Of a stretch of DNA of 22,977 nt, positions 7,805-14,257 are shown piece after piece. The stretch is from Paraktedonobacter sp035294465 (lineage in GTDB: Bacteria > Chloroflexota > Ktedonobacteria > Ktedonobacterales > Ktedonobacteraceae). The stretch spans positions 1 through 22,977 of the forward strand of contig DATGKW010000026.1 of the NCBI GenBank assembly GCA_035294465.1, read 5' to 3'. Made by a program: the position numbers and the translations under genes. How positions within the stretch are numbered: the stretch's first letter is position 1; every line of letters begins with the position of its first letter. The notes under the pieces were generated by a model. It did no database searches, was not told where the DNA came from, and was given only the letters and a program-made list of their open reading frames with translations.

Positions 7805-7875
7805 GATAAAAGGCGAGGCTTGTGAATGAGGGCGAGAGACTCCTCAGCCCTCATTCACAAGCCTCGCCTTTTATC
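7805..7875 (-). terminator. Perfect 29-bp inverted repeat, probable terminator of the anmK-like gene
   Basis: Arms 7805-7833 and 7847-7875 are exact reverse complements over 29 bases, separated by a 13-base loop. The right arm overlaps the anmK stop codon (TGA at 7876-7874). Read leftward, the hairpin ends CCTCGCCTTTTATC, so a short U tract follows a GC-rich stem. The symmetry also offers CCTTTTATC in the other direction. The stem is much longer than an ordinary intrinsic terminator. Confidence 0.7.
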
Positions 7876-9295
7876 AAATAAGCCATTTAGCCCACCCTGC
7901 CGCAGCCCTGCTCCACCTGCTATCGACGTGCTCTGAGGCATCGTAAGAAGGAGGAACCCGATACGTTTGCATCCAGGAGCGCAGGTTTGGGGTAGCATTT
8001 TCGAGGCTTCCAAACGGATAGCGAATAATGCCGCAAACAACCGCTCGTTTGCCTCCGGTAATGTGTGGAGCAGTGAATGGTTCTCCTGTTATCCGGCAAC
8101 GCGCCATATCAGCAAAAATACGCGCTTCCATCGCCTGTCCATCAAAGCCATACTCCGCCGCATCTGCAACACTGAGCTGCTTTCCTTGCAGCCTCCTATG
8201 GATGGCCTCAAAACATTCCCTATGCTCTGCCAGGATAGGATTATCGACGAAATTCCCTTTCAACAGAGCAGAAAAATGCTCCCTCACCAACGGATTCTTC
8301 CATCCTCCCCCAAAGAGTGCAAAACGAGAGGGAAGCTCAATATTCCTGTCAGTGTATCCCAGGCTGTGAAAAAGCAGATAGGCAGAAAAATATTCGGCGG
8401 TCCTCAGACGATCTTCCAGTGGGATGGTTTGATCGAGTAATCTCTTCGGCGTATGATACCACTGGGGATCGGATGATTTAGGGGGCTGCTTTTCCAGGAA
8501 GTTTTCTCCTCTTCGCGGGGTCACTGCGGCATGATAAAAAAGTCCCCTGAGAAGGTCTTCCCTGATACGCCCCCGCTTGCCAATATTCCCATCTCTATCA
8601 CACTGCATGCCCTTTTCTGCACGCACCAGCAGATCCGGAAAATGATTACATGGGCCAGCGTCCCAGCCGACAGTTACGACGTTTCCGTCAGCATCTCTAG
8701 TAACATGCGCAATATTACTGGTATTTCCCGCGTTGATAAAGGTAAGAGGAAAATATCCCCCTTCCCTCAATTGCTCTGCAATATGTCTGTTATGAACAGG
8801 GGCTAAAGGCGCGCCTTCCCCTCCCTGCATAAGATCATCAGAACGAAAATCGTAGATGGTGGTAATGCCGGTGAGATTGGCCAGGAGCTGGCCATCGCCG
8901 ACCTGGATGGTATAGGCATCCTCTCTGGTTTTTGCCAGAGAGGGCGGGTGATGGGCGCAGGTCTGGCCATGAAACCCTATAACATCGGCTTGATAACGGG
9001 TCCCGGCGCTTTCCAGCAGTTCATGAACGGCCCTTGCTACAAATGCTGTATAGCCTTTTATCACCCCGGCTAGCGAAGCGTCTTTCCTGCAAGCGGCTTC
9101 CATATCTCCGTGCGCTTCAGTAATGATTCCGCGTATATGCCTGAGATCCGCTTGCAAATGCTCAGGAAAGGGCAGGCTGTGAAACGCTACATCTTTCATT
9201 ATGCCGTTTGCTGCGAATTCCGTCAGCACCACGTCGGCAGCATCCAGCGAGTTGCCGGTCATAATACCAATGGCTAGCAAGTGGTTGATCATCAT
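7874..9295 (-). CDS. Divergent anhydro-N-acetylmuramic acid kinase family protein
   Basis: A 473-residue sugar-kinase-fold protein. The AnmK framework is recognisable: IGIMTGNSLDAADVVL near the N-terminus, GFHGQTCAHHPP, YTIQVGDGQLLANLTGIT, YDFRSDDLMQGGEGAPLAP, WDAGPCNHF carrying the presumed catalytic base D212, and FGGGWKNPL near the nucleotide site. It departs from usual motifs: MSGTS is MTGNS, NIGGIAN is NAGNTSN, DTGPGN is DAGPCN, and it is about 100 residues longer than the E. coli enzyme (369). AnmK phosphorylates anhydroMurNAc from cell-wall recycling; this relative may use another sugar. ATG 9295 or 9292 is preceded by GGAG. The coding sequence looks less GC-rich than neighbours, which could mean transfer. 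Confidence 0.8.
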   Translation of the reverse strand: MMINHLLAIGIMTGNSLDAADVVLTEFAANGIMKDVAFHSLPFPEHLQADLRHIRGIITEAHGDMEAACRKDASLAGVIKGYTAFVARAVHELLESAGTRYQADVIGFHGQTCAHHPPSLAKTREDAYTIQVGDGQLLANLTGITTIYDFRSDDLMQGGEGAPLAPVHNRHIAEQLREGGYFPLTFINAGNTSNIAHVTRDADGNVVTVGWDAGPCNHFPDLLVRAEKGMQCDRDGNIGKRGRIREDLLRGLFYHAAVTPRRGENFLEKQPPKSSDPQWYHTPKRLLDQTIPLEDRLRTAEYFSAYLLFHSLGYTDRNIELPSRFALFGGGWKNPLVREHFSALLKGNFVDNPILAEHRECFEAIHRRLQGKQLSVADAAEYGFDGQAMEARIFADMARCRITGEPFTAPHITGGKRAVVCGIIRYPFGSLENATPNLRSWMQTYRVPPSYDASEHVDSRWSRAAAGWAKWLI

Positions 9296-9401
9296 GACGC
9301 TCCTTAGCTTTCCTCTTTCGCAAGGGGCCTGCGGCTGTCCTCCATCATCACAACACTCCCGGTGAGTCTTCTCTCAAACCATTTATACCACTTTTTGACC
9401 C

Positions 9402-9430
9402 TTGCATTTCGTCGCAATCTCAAGTAGGAT
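9402..9430 (+). promoter_or_regulatory. Candidate promoter of the split-Cas4/ornithine cyclodeaminase operon
   Basis: TTGCAT (9402-9407), a 17-base spacer and TAGGAT (9425-9430) lie 40 bases before the ATG at 9470. The match is moderate. On the opposite strand, TATAAA near 9382-9387 could serve the divergent anmK-like gene, but it has no convincing -35. Confidence 0.35.
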
Positions 9431-9469
9431 GGAATAACCATTTGAGTACATAACGATGGTTTTGGGACG

Positions 9470-9880
9470 ATGCAGCAACAGCAAGCGCGTACACGCATGT
9501 TTACCGCCAGCGAGGTCGCGGAGTTTGAATATTGCCCTCTGGCCTGGTGGCACGAACAATTTGAGCCATGGGCGCATGTCGGGAGCGAAGAGCTTTTCGC
9601 GCGGCTGGTGGAACTGGAGCACGAGCACGGCGCCCAGGCGACTGCGCTGCCAGAATATCGCCTGATCGAGCAATTGCTCTTGAGACGCGGGGCCTTTGAC
9701 GAAGGTCGCCGCCAGCACCAGGAGCACGCTGAGGCGGTCGAGAACATCGAAGAAGAGATCGAACTGGAGATTCGTCCAGGTAGCCAGGTCGGAGTTCGCG
9801 GACGCGGATTGCTGATCGCAGCTCTGGCGCTGGGTTCGCTGGCTCTGCTCTTGATCGTCGCCGCGCTGCTCTGGCGCTGA
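9470..9880 (+). CDS. N-terminal half of a Cas4-like nuclease with a C-terminal membrane anchor
   Basis: A 136-residue protein. Residues 11-34 (FTASEVAEFEYCPLAWWHEQF) match the N-terminal Cas4 signature in which the cysteine of Y-C-P (C22) is the first iron-sulfur ligand. Residues 74-86 (GAFDEGRRQHQEH) match the Cas4/RecB G-x3-H element that supplies a metal-binding histidine (H83). An acidic linker follows, and a single helix at about 113-135 ends the chain at TGA. The remaining nuclease motifs are absent here but present in the next gene, which starts with its own membrane helix in the same reading frame 60 bases later. Read together, they look like one Cas4 fold split by a pair of membrane helices. 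The upstream ribosome site is weak (GGGA). Confidence 0.7.
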   Translation: MQQQQARTRMFTASEVAEFEYCPLAWWHEQFEPWAHVGSEELFARLVELEHEHGAQATALPEYRLIEQLLLRRGAFDEGRRQHQEHAEAVENIEEEIELEIRPGSQVGVRGRGLLIAALALGSLALLLIVAALLWR

Positions 9881-9940
9881 GATTATTTCCCGTGCGCGTT
9901 CGGGAGCGCTCTTGATACTCAGGGAGAATGGCATGCTCTG

Positions 9941-10501
9941 ATGCATAATTTTCTCTTGACGCTTGGACTGACCTGCCTGGTGCTGGCCGCGGCCCTGGCG
10001 GTGCTGCTCTGGAACGAGCGGCGCGCCCAACGCGCACGCCTGGTTGCTGAACGCCGGCACGCATTGGGCCTGCCGGAAGGCGAACTGGTCTACGAGGACG
10101 CGGACGGTCAGGGCGAGCCGCTCTCCTCCGATGCATATCCGCTGGTCGGCAAGCCCGATTACGTCGTTCGCCTGCCTGATGGCCGTCCTGTGCCGGTCGA
10201 GCTGAAATTGAATGTTCAGGGCGTCACCTCGCCCTACAGCAACCATCAGGTCCAGATTGCGGCCTATTGCCTGATCCTGGAGGACTATTTCACGCAGGCG
10301 CCCACACATGGTATTCTGCGCTACGCTGATCGGGACTTTACGGTTGAGTACACGCCGGCCATGCGCCGGAAAGTCATTCGCCTGCTAGGCCAGATGGCTC
10401 GCTGCGGCGAACAGGAGCCACCTCCGCTTGCCCGCCAGCGCGCGGCCAAGTGTCGCGCCTGTGTTTTTCAACCAGTTTGTCCTGTTGGAAGAGAGAAATA
10501 A
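9941..10501 (+). CDS. Membrane-anchored Cas4-like PD-(D/E)XK nuclease domain (C-terminal half)
   Basis: A 186-residue protein. A membrane helix (4-24) is followed by a Dna2/Cas4-type domain: YPLVGKPDYVVR with D73, PVPVELK with E87 and K89, and the Q-x3-Y element (Q105, Y109). C-terminal cysteines C171-x2-C174-x5-C180 match the three clustered iron-sulfur ligands of Cas4. The usual N-terminal ligand and G-x3-H motif are missing here but present in the preceding gene. Cas4 nucleases process DNA ends, in CRISPR adaptation or otherwise; no cas1, cas2 or repeat array is present, so this is a non-CRISPR Cas4 relative. AGGGAG lies about 14 bases before the ATG. The next gene begins 16 bases after the stop codon. 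Confidence 0.8.
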   Translation: MHNFLLTLGLTCLVLAAALAVLLWNERRAQRARLVAERRHALGLPEGELVYEDADGQGEPLSSDAYPLVGKPDYVVRLPDGRPVPVELKLNVQGVTSPYSNHQVQIAAYCLILEDYFTQAPTHGILRYADRDFTVEYTPAMRRKVIRLLGQMARCGEQEPPPLARQRAAKCRACVFQPVCPVGREK

Positions 10502-10516
10502 GAGGGAAGGGAATAT

Positions 10517-11731
10517 ATGCCAAGTGAAATAATTGAACTGAGCGGCCACATCATTGACTCCTGGACGCTTCCGCGCGCCTGGGATGTTATTATGGATCGC
10601 GGCGGCAACTTCACCGTTGAGGAGATGCGCATTGGTATCCATAAAACGGAGCCGAGCTACGTGCGCCTCAAGGTTGAAGCGCCTGATGATGCGATCTTAG
10701 ATCTGATCCTTACCGAGCTCCAGCAGTTTGGCGCGTCCCTGGTCGATGGCGATGACGCGCAGACTGCCGTTGTGGAGCAGACCGGCGTTTTGCCGGCCAG
10801 CTTCTATTCCACAACCAATCTGCCAACGCAGGTGCGCGTGAAGGGCCAGTGGGTGCCGGTAGAAAATATCGAGATGGACGTGGCAATCGTGGTCGAAGCT
10901 GCCCAAAGACGCGCCTATTGCAAGCCTATGCACGAGGTTCAGGTGGGAGACCGGGTTGTCGTTGGTCACAGCGGGATTCGCGTGCAGCCTTTTGAACGCG
11001 CCAGGGAACGTGAGTCTTTCGCCTTTATGCAGAGCAGCGTCTCGACCGAGAAGGTCAAGGTCCTGGCCATCCACGAGATTGCGCGCCAGATGAAAGAGAC
11101 GCGAGCTAACGGCGGAAAGATCCTCTTTGTACTTGGACCGGCAGTCATTCATACCGGGGCGGGCCGTTACGTCGCGGACCTGATTCGTCGAGGCTACGTG
11201 CAGGTTATTTTTGGTGGTAACGCCATCATCACGCACGACATTGAATCCGCGCTCTTCGGCACCTCTCTGGGCGTTGACCTGCGCAGCGGCGAGCAGGTCG
11301 AAGGTGGACACCGTAACCATTTGCGCGCCATCAATGCCATTCGCGCCATCGGTTCGGTCGAGAAAGCTGTGCAGTCAGGTTTGCTCAAAGAAGGCATTAC
11401 CTACGAAGCGCAAAAACATGGCGTGCGCATGGTCCTGGCCGGCTCAATTCGCGATGACGGCCCCATGCCGGGCGTGATCAGCGATATGCAAGAAGCGCAG
11501 AAGCAGATGCGCGCGGCCCTGCCTGGGGTTCAGATGGCCGTCATGGTAGCCTCGATGCTACACGCCATCGCTACCGGCAACCTCCTGCCGGCTACGGTGC
11601 GAACGGTCGTGGTTGATATCAATCCATCCGTCGTAACCAAGCTGGCGGATCGCGGCAGTTTCCAGGCCGCCGGGCTGATCACCGATGCCGAGCTATTCTT
11701 GCGCGAGCTGGCCGAGACACTGAGCGAGTAA
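10517..11731 (+). CDS. TIGR00300 (LOR/SDH) family protein, probable ornithine cyclodeaminase
   Basis: A 404-residue protein matching the TIGR00300 family over its whole length: an N-terminal LOR/SDH-type domain (about 1-110, SGHIIDSWTLPRAWDVI...) and a C-terminal NAD-binding domain with GPAVIHTGAG (G207 onward), FGGNAIITHDIE and SIRDDGPMPGVISD. A methanogen member and the C-terminal part of cyanobacterial AgrE/ArgZ convert ornithine to proline and ammonia, which is the likely reaction here. Unlike AgrE/ArgZ, no arginine dihydrolase domain is fused. It is unrelated to the mu-crystallin-type ornithine cyclodeaminase. GGAAGGG lies a few bases before the ATG, and the start is 16 bases after the nuclease gene, so the two are probably cotranscribed. 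Confidence 0.8.
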   Translation: MPSEIIELSGHIIDSWTLPRAWDVIMDRGGNFTVEEMRIGIHKTEPSYVRLKVEAPDDAILDLILTELQQFGASLVDGDDAQTAVVEQTGVLPASFYSTTNLPTQVRVKGQWVPVENIEMDVAIVVEAAQRRAYCKPMHEVQVGDRVVVGHSGIRVQPFERARERESFAFMQSSVSTEKVKVLAIHEIARQMKETRANGGKILFVLGPAVIHTGAGRYVADLIRRGYVQVIFGGNAIITHDIESALFGTSLGVDLRSGEQVEGGHRNHLRAINAIRAIGSVEKAVQSGLLKEGITYEAQKHGVRMVLAGSIRDDGPMPGVISDMQEAQKQMRAALPGVQMAVMVASMLHAIATGNLLPATVRTVVVDINPSVVTKLADRGSFQAAGLITDAELFLRELAETLSE

Positions 11732-11770
11732 AGGGTTCGCATCGTTTTCATCAGACTCGACTTGCGGATA

Positions 11771-11808
11771 CCCCTGCCTTCAGGCATGGGGAGGAAGCAA
11801 GTCTTCCT
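11771..11808 (+). repeat. Left-end hairpins of the TnpB element
   Basis: CCCCTGCCT-TC-AGGCATGGGG (11771-11791) pairs except for one bulged base. A second perfect stem follows: AGGAAG-CAAGT-CTTCCT (11792-11808). Imperfect subterminal palindromes like the first are what TnpA recognises in IS605-type ends. Confidence 0.6.
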
Positions 11809-11843
11809 TTCTTGGGGCTTGGGCAAGGGGTAATCCCTGCCTA

Positions 11844-11872
11844 TTGACAAAATTCGGTATATATGAGATACT
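11844..11872 (+). promoter_or_regulatory. Promoter of tnpB, placed for a leaderless transcript
   Basis: A consensus TTGACA (11844-11849), a 17-base spacer and GATACT (11867-11872). The tnpB ATG begins only seven bases beyond the -10 box, so transcription should start at or next to the ATG. No Shine-Dalgarno sequence could fit in that leader. Confidence 0.55.
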
Positions 11873-11878
11873 TTCTGC

Positions 11879-13093
11879 ATGGACAGAACAATTGTGGTAC
11901 AACTGAAGCCAACACCAGAACAAGCGCAGATCTTGCATCGCACGTTGCAAGAACATACGGCGTGCTTTAATGTGGTTGCCCAGGTTGGTTTTACTGAACA
12001 GTGTAGCAACGGCGTAGAACTGCACAAGCAAACCTACTCTGAATTGCGTGCTCAGTACCCCGATCTTCCTGCTCAGTTAGTGTGCGCCGCTCGTGTCAAG
12101 GCAACCGAAGCCGTGAAAAGCGCGTTGACGTGGCAAAAGAAACACGCCGCCCGCTCTCCCAAGTTGGTAGCCAGGGCAAAGAAGCGGGGCAAGGAACCAC
12201 CAACGTTCAGGCCTGTTCGTTGTCCACACTCGTCATCCGCTCCCATTCGCTACGATCAGCGTTCGTATTGGGTCAAGTGGAACTCCCTGACCTGTAGCCT
12301 TGCCAGTGTGGCAGGTCGTCAGGAAATGGAGTTTACCGTTCCCAAACACGCCAGGAAGTACATTGGCGGCAAAGTGTGTAGCGCTGATCTGTGCCTCCAT
12401 CACCATCGCTACTTCCTGCATATCGTTGTATCGATCCCTGATCCTGTTGTTGATCCCTGCGAAGAAGTAATTGGCGTCGATCTCGGATTGAACCGACCCG
12501 CTGTGACCTCCACTCGGGCTTTCCTGGGAGAACGACGCTGGAAAGAACAGGAACGCCGCATATTTCGTCTCCGTCGCAAGCTTCAAAAGTGTGGCACCAA
12601 ATCTGCTAAAAGGCACCTGAAAAAGCTTTCGGGTCAACTGTTTCGGCAGAGAAAAGACCATGACCATGTGTTGAGCAAGCGGATTGTTCAGCATGTCACG
12701 CCCGGCAGTACCATTGTCCTTGAGAACCTGACTGACATTCGAGAACGCGTTCCCCACAAGAAAGGGGAAGGCCAGAGACGTATGCATAGTTGGTCGTTCG
12801 CTCAATTCCACCGTTTCCTGTCCTACAAAGCACAGGCGCATGGGATCCAGGTGGTCAAGGTTGATCCCCGACATACCTCGCAAACCTGTAGTACATGTGG
12901 GTATCAAGCTCGCAATAATCGTCGTTCTCAAAGCCTCTTCCTTTGTCGCGCCTGTGGGTATTGCCTGAATGCCGATTTAAACGCCTGTTACAATATTCGG
13001 GAGAAGTACATCGCTTCTCTTGCCAGTGTCGGTACATCCTTCGCTGGTGGGTCGCCAGTCAAGCGGCCTCTCGTCTCAGATCTTCGGGTCTAG
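11879..13093 (+). CDS. tnpB: TnpB, RNA-guided endonuclease of IS605-type elements
   Basis: A 404-residue OrfB/TnpB protein, apparently intact. The RuvC catalytic residues are in place: D201 in VIGVDLGLNRPAV, E282 in IVLENLTDIR and D366 in NADLNACYNI. A zinc finger lies between them (C337xxC340, C356xxC359). The N-terminal part (MDRTIVVQLKPTPEQAQIL) is the usual helical/beta-barrel region. TnpB proteins cut DNA guided by an RNA from the right end of their own element and can favour element retention. It starts at ATG without a Shine-Dalgarno, consistent with a leaderless promoter, and ends eight bases before the right-end hairpin. Annotation as transposase would be misleading, because the transposing enzyme is TnpA, absent here. 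Confidence 0.92.
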   Translation: MDRTIVVQLKPTPEQAQILHRTLQEHTACFNVVAQVGFTEQCSNGVELHKQTYSELRAQYPDLPAQLVCAARVKATEAVKSALTWQKKHAARSPKLVARAKKRGKEPPTFRPVRCPHSSSAPIRYDQRSYWVKWNSLTCSLASVAGRQEMEFTVPKHARKYIGGKVCSADLCLHHHRYFLHIVVSIPDPVVDPCEEVIGVDLGLNRPAVTSTRAFLGERRWKEQERRIFRLRRKLQKCGTKSAKRHLKKLSGQLFRQRKDHDHVLSKRIVQHVTPGSTIVLENLTDIRERVPHKKGEGQRRMHSWSFAQFHRFLSYKAQAHGIQVVKVDPRHTSQTCSTCGYQARNNRRSQSLFLCRACGYCLNADLNACYNIREKYIASLASVGTSFAGGSPVKRPLVSDLRV

Positions 13094-13146
13094 GGACAAG
13101 CCCCCGGCTTGAGCCGTGGGGTCACTTGACTGTCAGATAGGGCGAT
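12990..13146 (+). ncRNA. Predicted omega (right-end) guide RNA of the TnpB element
   Basis: The right end carries CCCCCGGCT-TG-AGCCGTGGGG (13101-13121), an imperfect stem, then GTCACTTGAC to 13130. In characterised TnpB systems the guide RNA covers the 3' part of tnpB and the right end, and the bases just outside the element act as guide. The guide here would start TGTCAGATAGGGCGAT at 13131. The 5' limit given is a guess; the hairpin is seen directly. Confidence 0.4.
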
Positions 13147-14068
13147 GACCACCGGTTTGATCTCTTCTCGTCTGGAAAGTAGATCTTTGTCCCTCGCGAA
13201 CATATTGCTGAAAACGCATGAGCAGCGTATTGAGTGAATGCGCGATCTGCCAGAGTTCGTGATCCTGCTGCGTCGGTGCTCGCGCTGCCAGATTTCCGGC
13301 GGCCACCTGGCGATGGGTCTCCAGAATCTGCGCGATCCCTTCCTCAAGACGCTGATTGCGCTCAGCGGCCAGGTATGCCTGCCGGTCTAACTCGGCCCGC
13401 GCCGCCGCCAGTTCTTCCGCCTGGCTGGCCCGCAGCAGCGCTCGTTGCACGCTCCATGCTTGCAGCCAGGCAATACCAGCTCCAACCACTTGCAGCACCA
13501 GCGGACCGGCCAGAGTGCTGTAAGCCGAACCTCCATCGGCCTGAATCAACTGGCTCAAAGAAGTATCGTGCGGGCGCACGATAAACAAGCCCACAATCAG
13601 CGCCGCCTGCACCAGACCAGTGAAAGGGATCAGCCCGCGTGGCAGCACCATACCTCCAACCAGAACTGCCAGGATAAACAGGTCAAAGTCGGAGATGTTG
13701 CCAGCGGTCAGCTGGGGTTTCAAGATGAGGAATCCGGCAATGGCTGCATCAACCGCCACAATGAGCAGCACGGCGCTCGTGCCGGTGTATCCGATCCGGT
13801 TCAGAACAGCTATCAGCAGGCAACCTCCTGCCAGAATGAAAACCGTCGTCCAGAGGCGGGTTTCTGAGAAGGCACTGGGGACAAGCAGCGCGATGGCGAC
13901 GAGACCCAACACCAGCACGGCACTAACGAGACGTGCGCGCCGGAGTTGCTCTTGGGCGTGTATGCCCACCCCGAACGCTCCATCCTGTGGCCCGGTCAGG
14001 GTAGCCCACCATCTCCAGATAGCAGGGCTCCTCAGAAGTGACGATGGACGTGAATCAGAAGAATACAT
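13133..14068 (-). CDS. Six-helix membrane protein with a C-terminal coiled coil and HAMP-like segment
   Basis: A 311-residue protein. Six hydrophobic helices lie at about 47-230, beginning LVSAVLVLGLVAIALLVP and ending VLQVVGAGIAWLQAW. A charged coiled-coil stretch (RASQAEELAAARAELDRQA...) follows, then a HAMP-like segment (RQVAAGNLAARAPTQQDHELW) with a short polar tail. There is no kinase, cyclase or receiver domain, so it may pass a membrane signal to a separate partner. Its stop codon is two bases from the inferred edge of the TnpB element. The C-terminus therefore comes from the original flank, but a longer ancestral protein cannot be ruled out without homologs. A promoter and paired AAGTATAC sites lie upstream. 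Function unknown. Confidence 0.75.
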   Translation of the reverse strand: MYSSDSRPSSLLRSPAIWRWWATLTGPQDGAFGVGIHAQEQLRRARLVSAVLVLGLVAIALLVPSAFSETRLWTTVFILAGGCLLIAVLNRIGYTGTSAVLLIVAVDAAIAGFLILKPQLTAGNISDFDLFILAVLVGGMVLPRGLIPFTGLVQAALIVGLFIVRPHDTSLSQLIQADGGSAYSTLAGPLVLQVVGAGIAWLQAWSVQRALLRASQAEELAAARAELDRQAYLAAERNQRLEEGIAQILETHRQVAAGNLAARAPTQQDHELWQIAHSLNTLLMRFQQYVREGQRSTFQTRRDQTGGHRPI

Positions 14069-14112
14069 AGAACCGGCTTCTCTTTCTTCTCTTGAAAATC
14101 CCTTTTTGATTT

Positions 14113-14160
14113 AAGTATACCTATTTAATTCAAGTATACTTCTACAAGTTCCCCTGTCAA
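14113..14160 (-). promoter_or_regulatory. Promoter of the HAMP-like gene overlapped by paired AAGTATAC operator-like sites
   Basis: On the minus strand, a perfect TTGACA (14160-14155), a 16-base spacer and TATACT (14138-14133) make a strong promoter. AAGTATAC occurs twice on the + strand, at 14113-14120 and 14132-14139, with starts 19 bases apart. One copy covers the -10 box and the other lies just after the likely start point. A repressor bound at both would block transcription; the neighbouring WYL regulator is the obvious candidate. Confidence 0.5.
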
Positions 14161-14257
14161 TAGTTTCTGGTCACTCAATGTCTACTCAAAATTGGCTCAG
14201 AACGAGATAAAATAGATTTCTCTCTGGAAAACGCGCAAAAAGAGTAGAATACGCGAC

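Larger units (their letters stand above)
11762..13130 (+). mobile_element. Solo-TnpB element of the IS200/IS605 superfamily
   Basis: The element holds one intact tnpB gene between two subterminal imperfect hairpins, with no tnpA. The boundaries are inferred: the left flank ends ACTCGAC (11755-11761) and the right end finishes ACTTGAC (13124-13130), as expected if similar pentamers serve as the left target/cleavage site and right cleavage site. No target duplication is expected for this superfamily. The insertion falls two bases beyond the stop codon of the leftward gene at 13133 and 30 bases past the stop of the ornithine cyclodeaminase gene, so it damages neither. Without tnpA it would need a transposase in trans. 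Confidence 0.75.

Noticed and set aside
9470..10501. CRISPR-Cas locus suggested by the Cas4 motifs
   Set aside because: No cas1, cas2, effector gene or repeat-spacer array is present on either side in this window.
13133..14068. HAMP-like membrane gene as a pseudogene truncated by the TnpB element
   Set aside because: The stop codon lies on the flank side of the inferred element end, so the insertion does not create it; truncation has no positive evidence.
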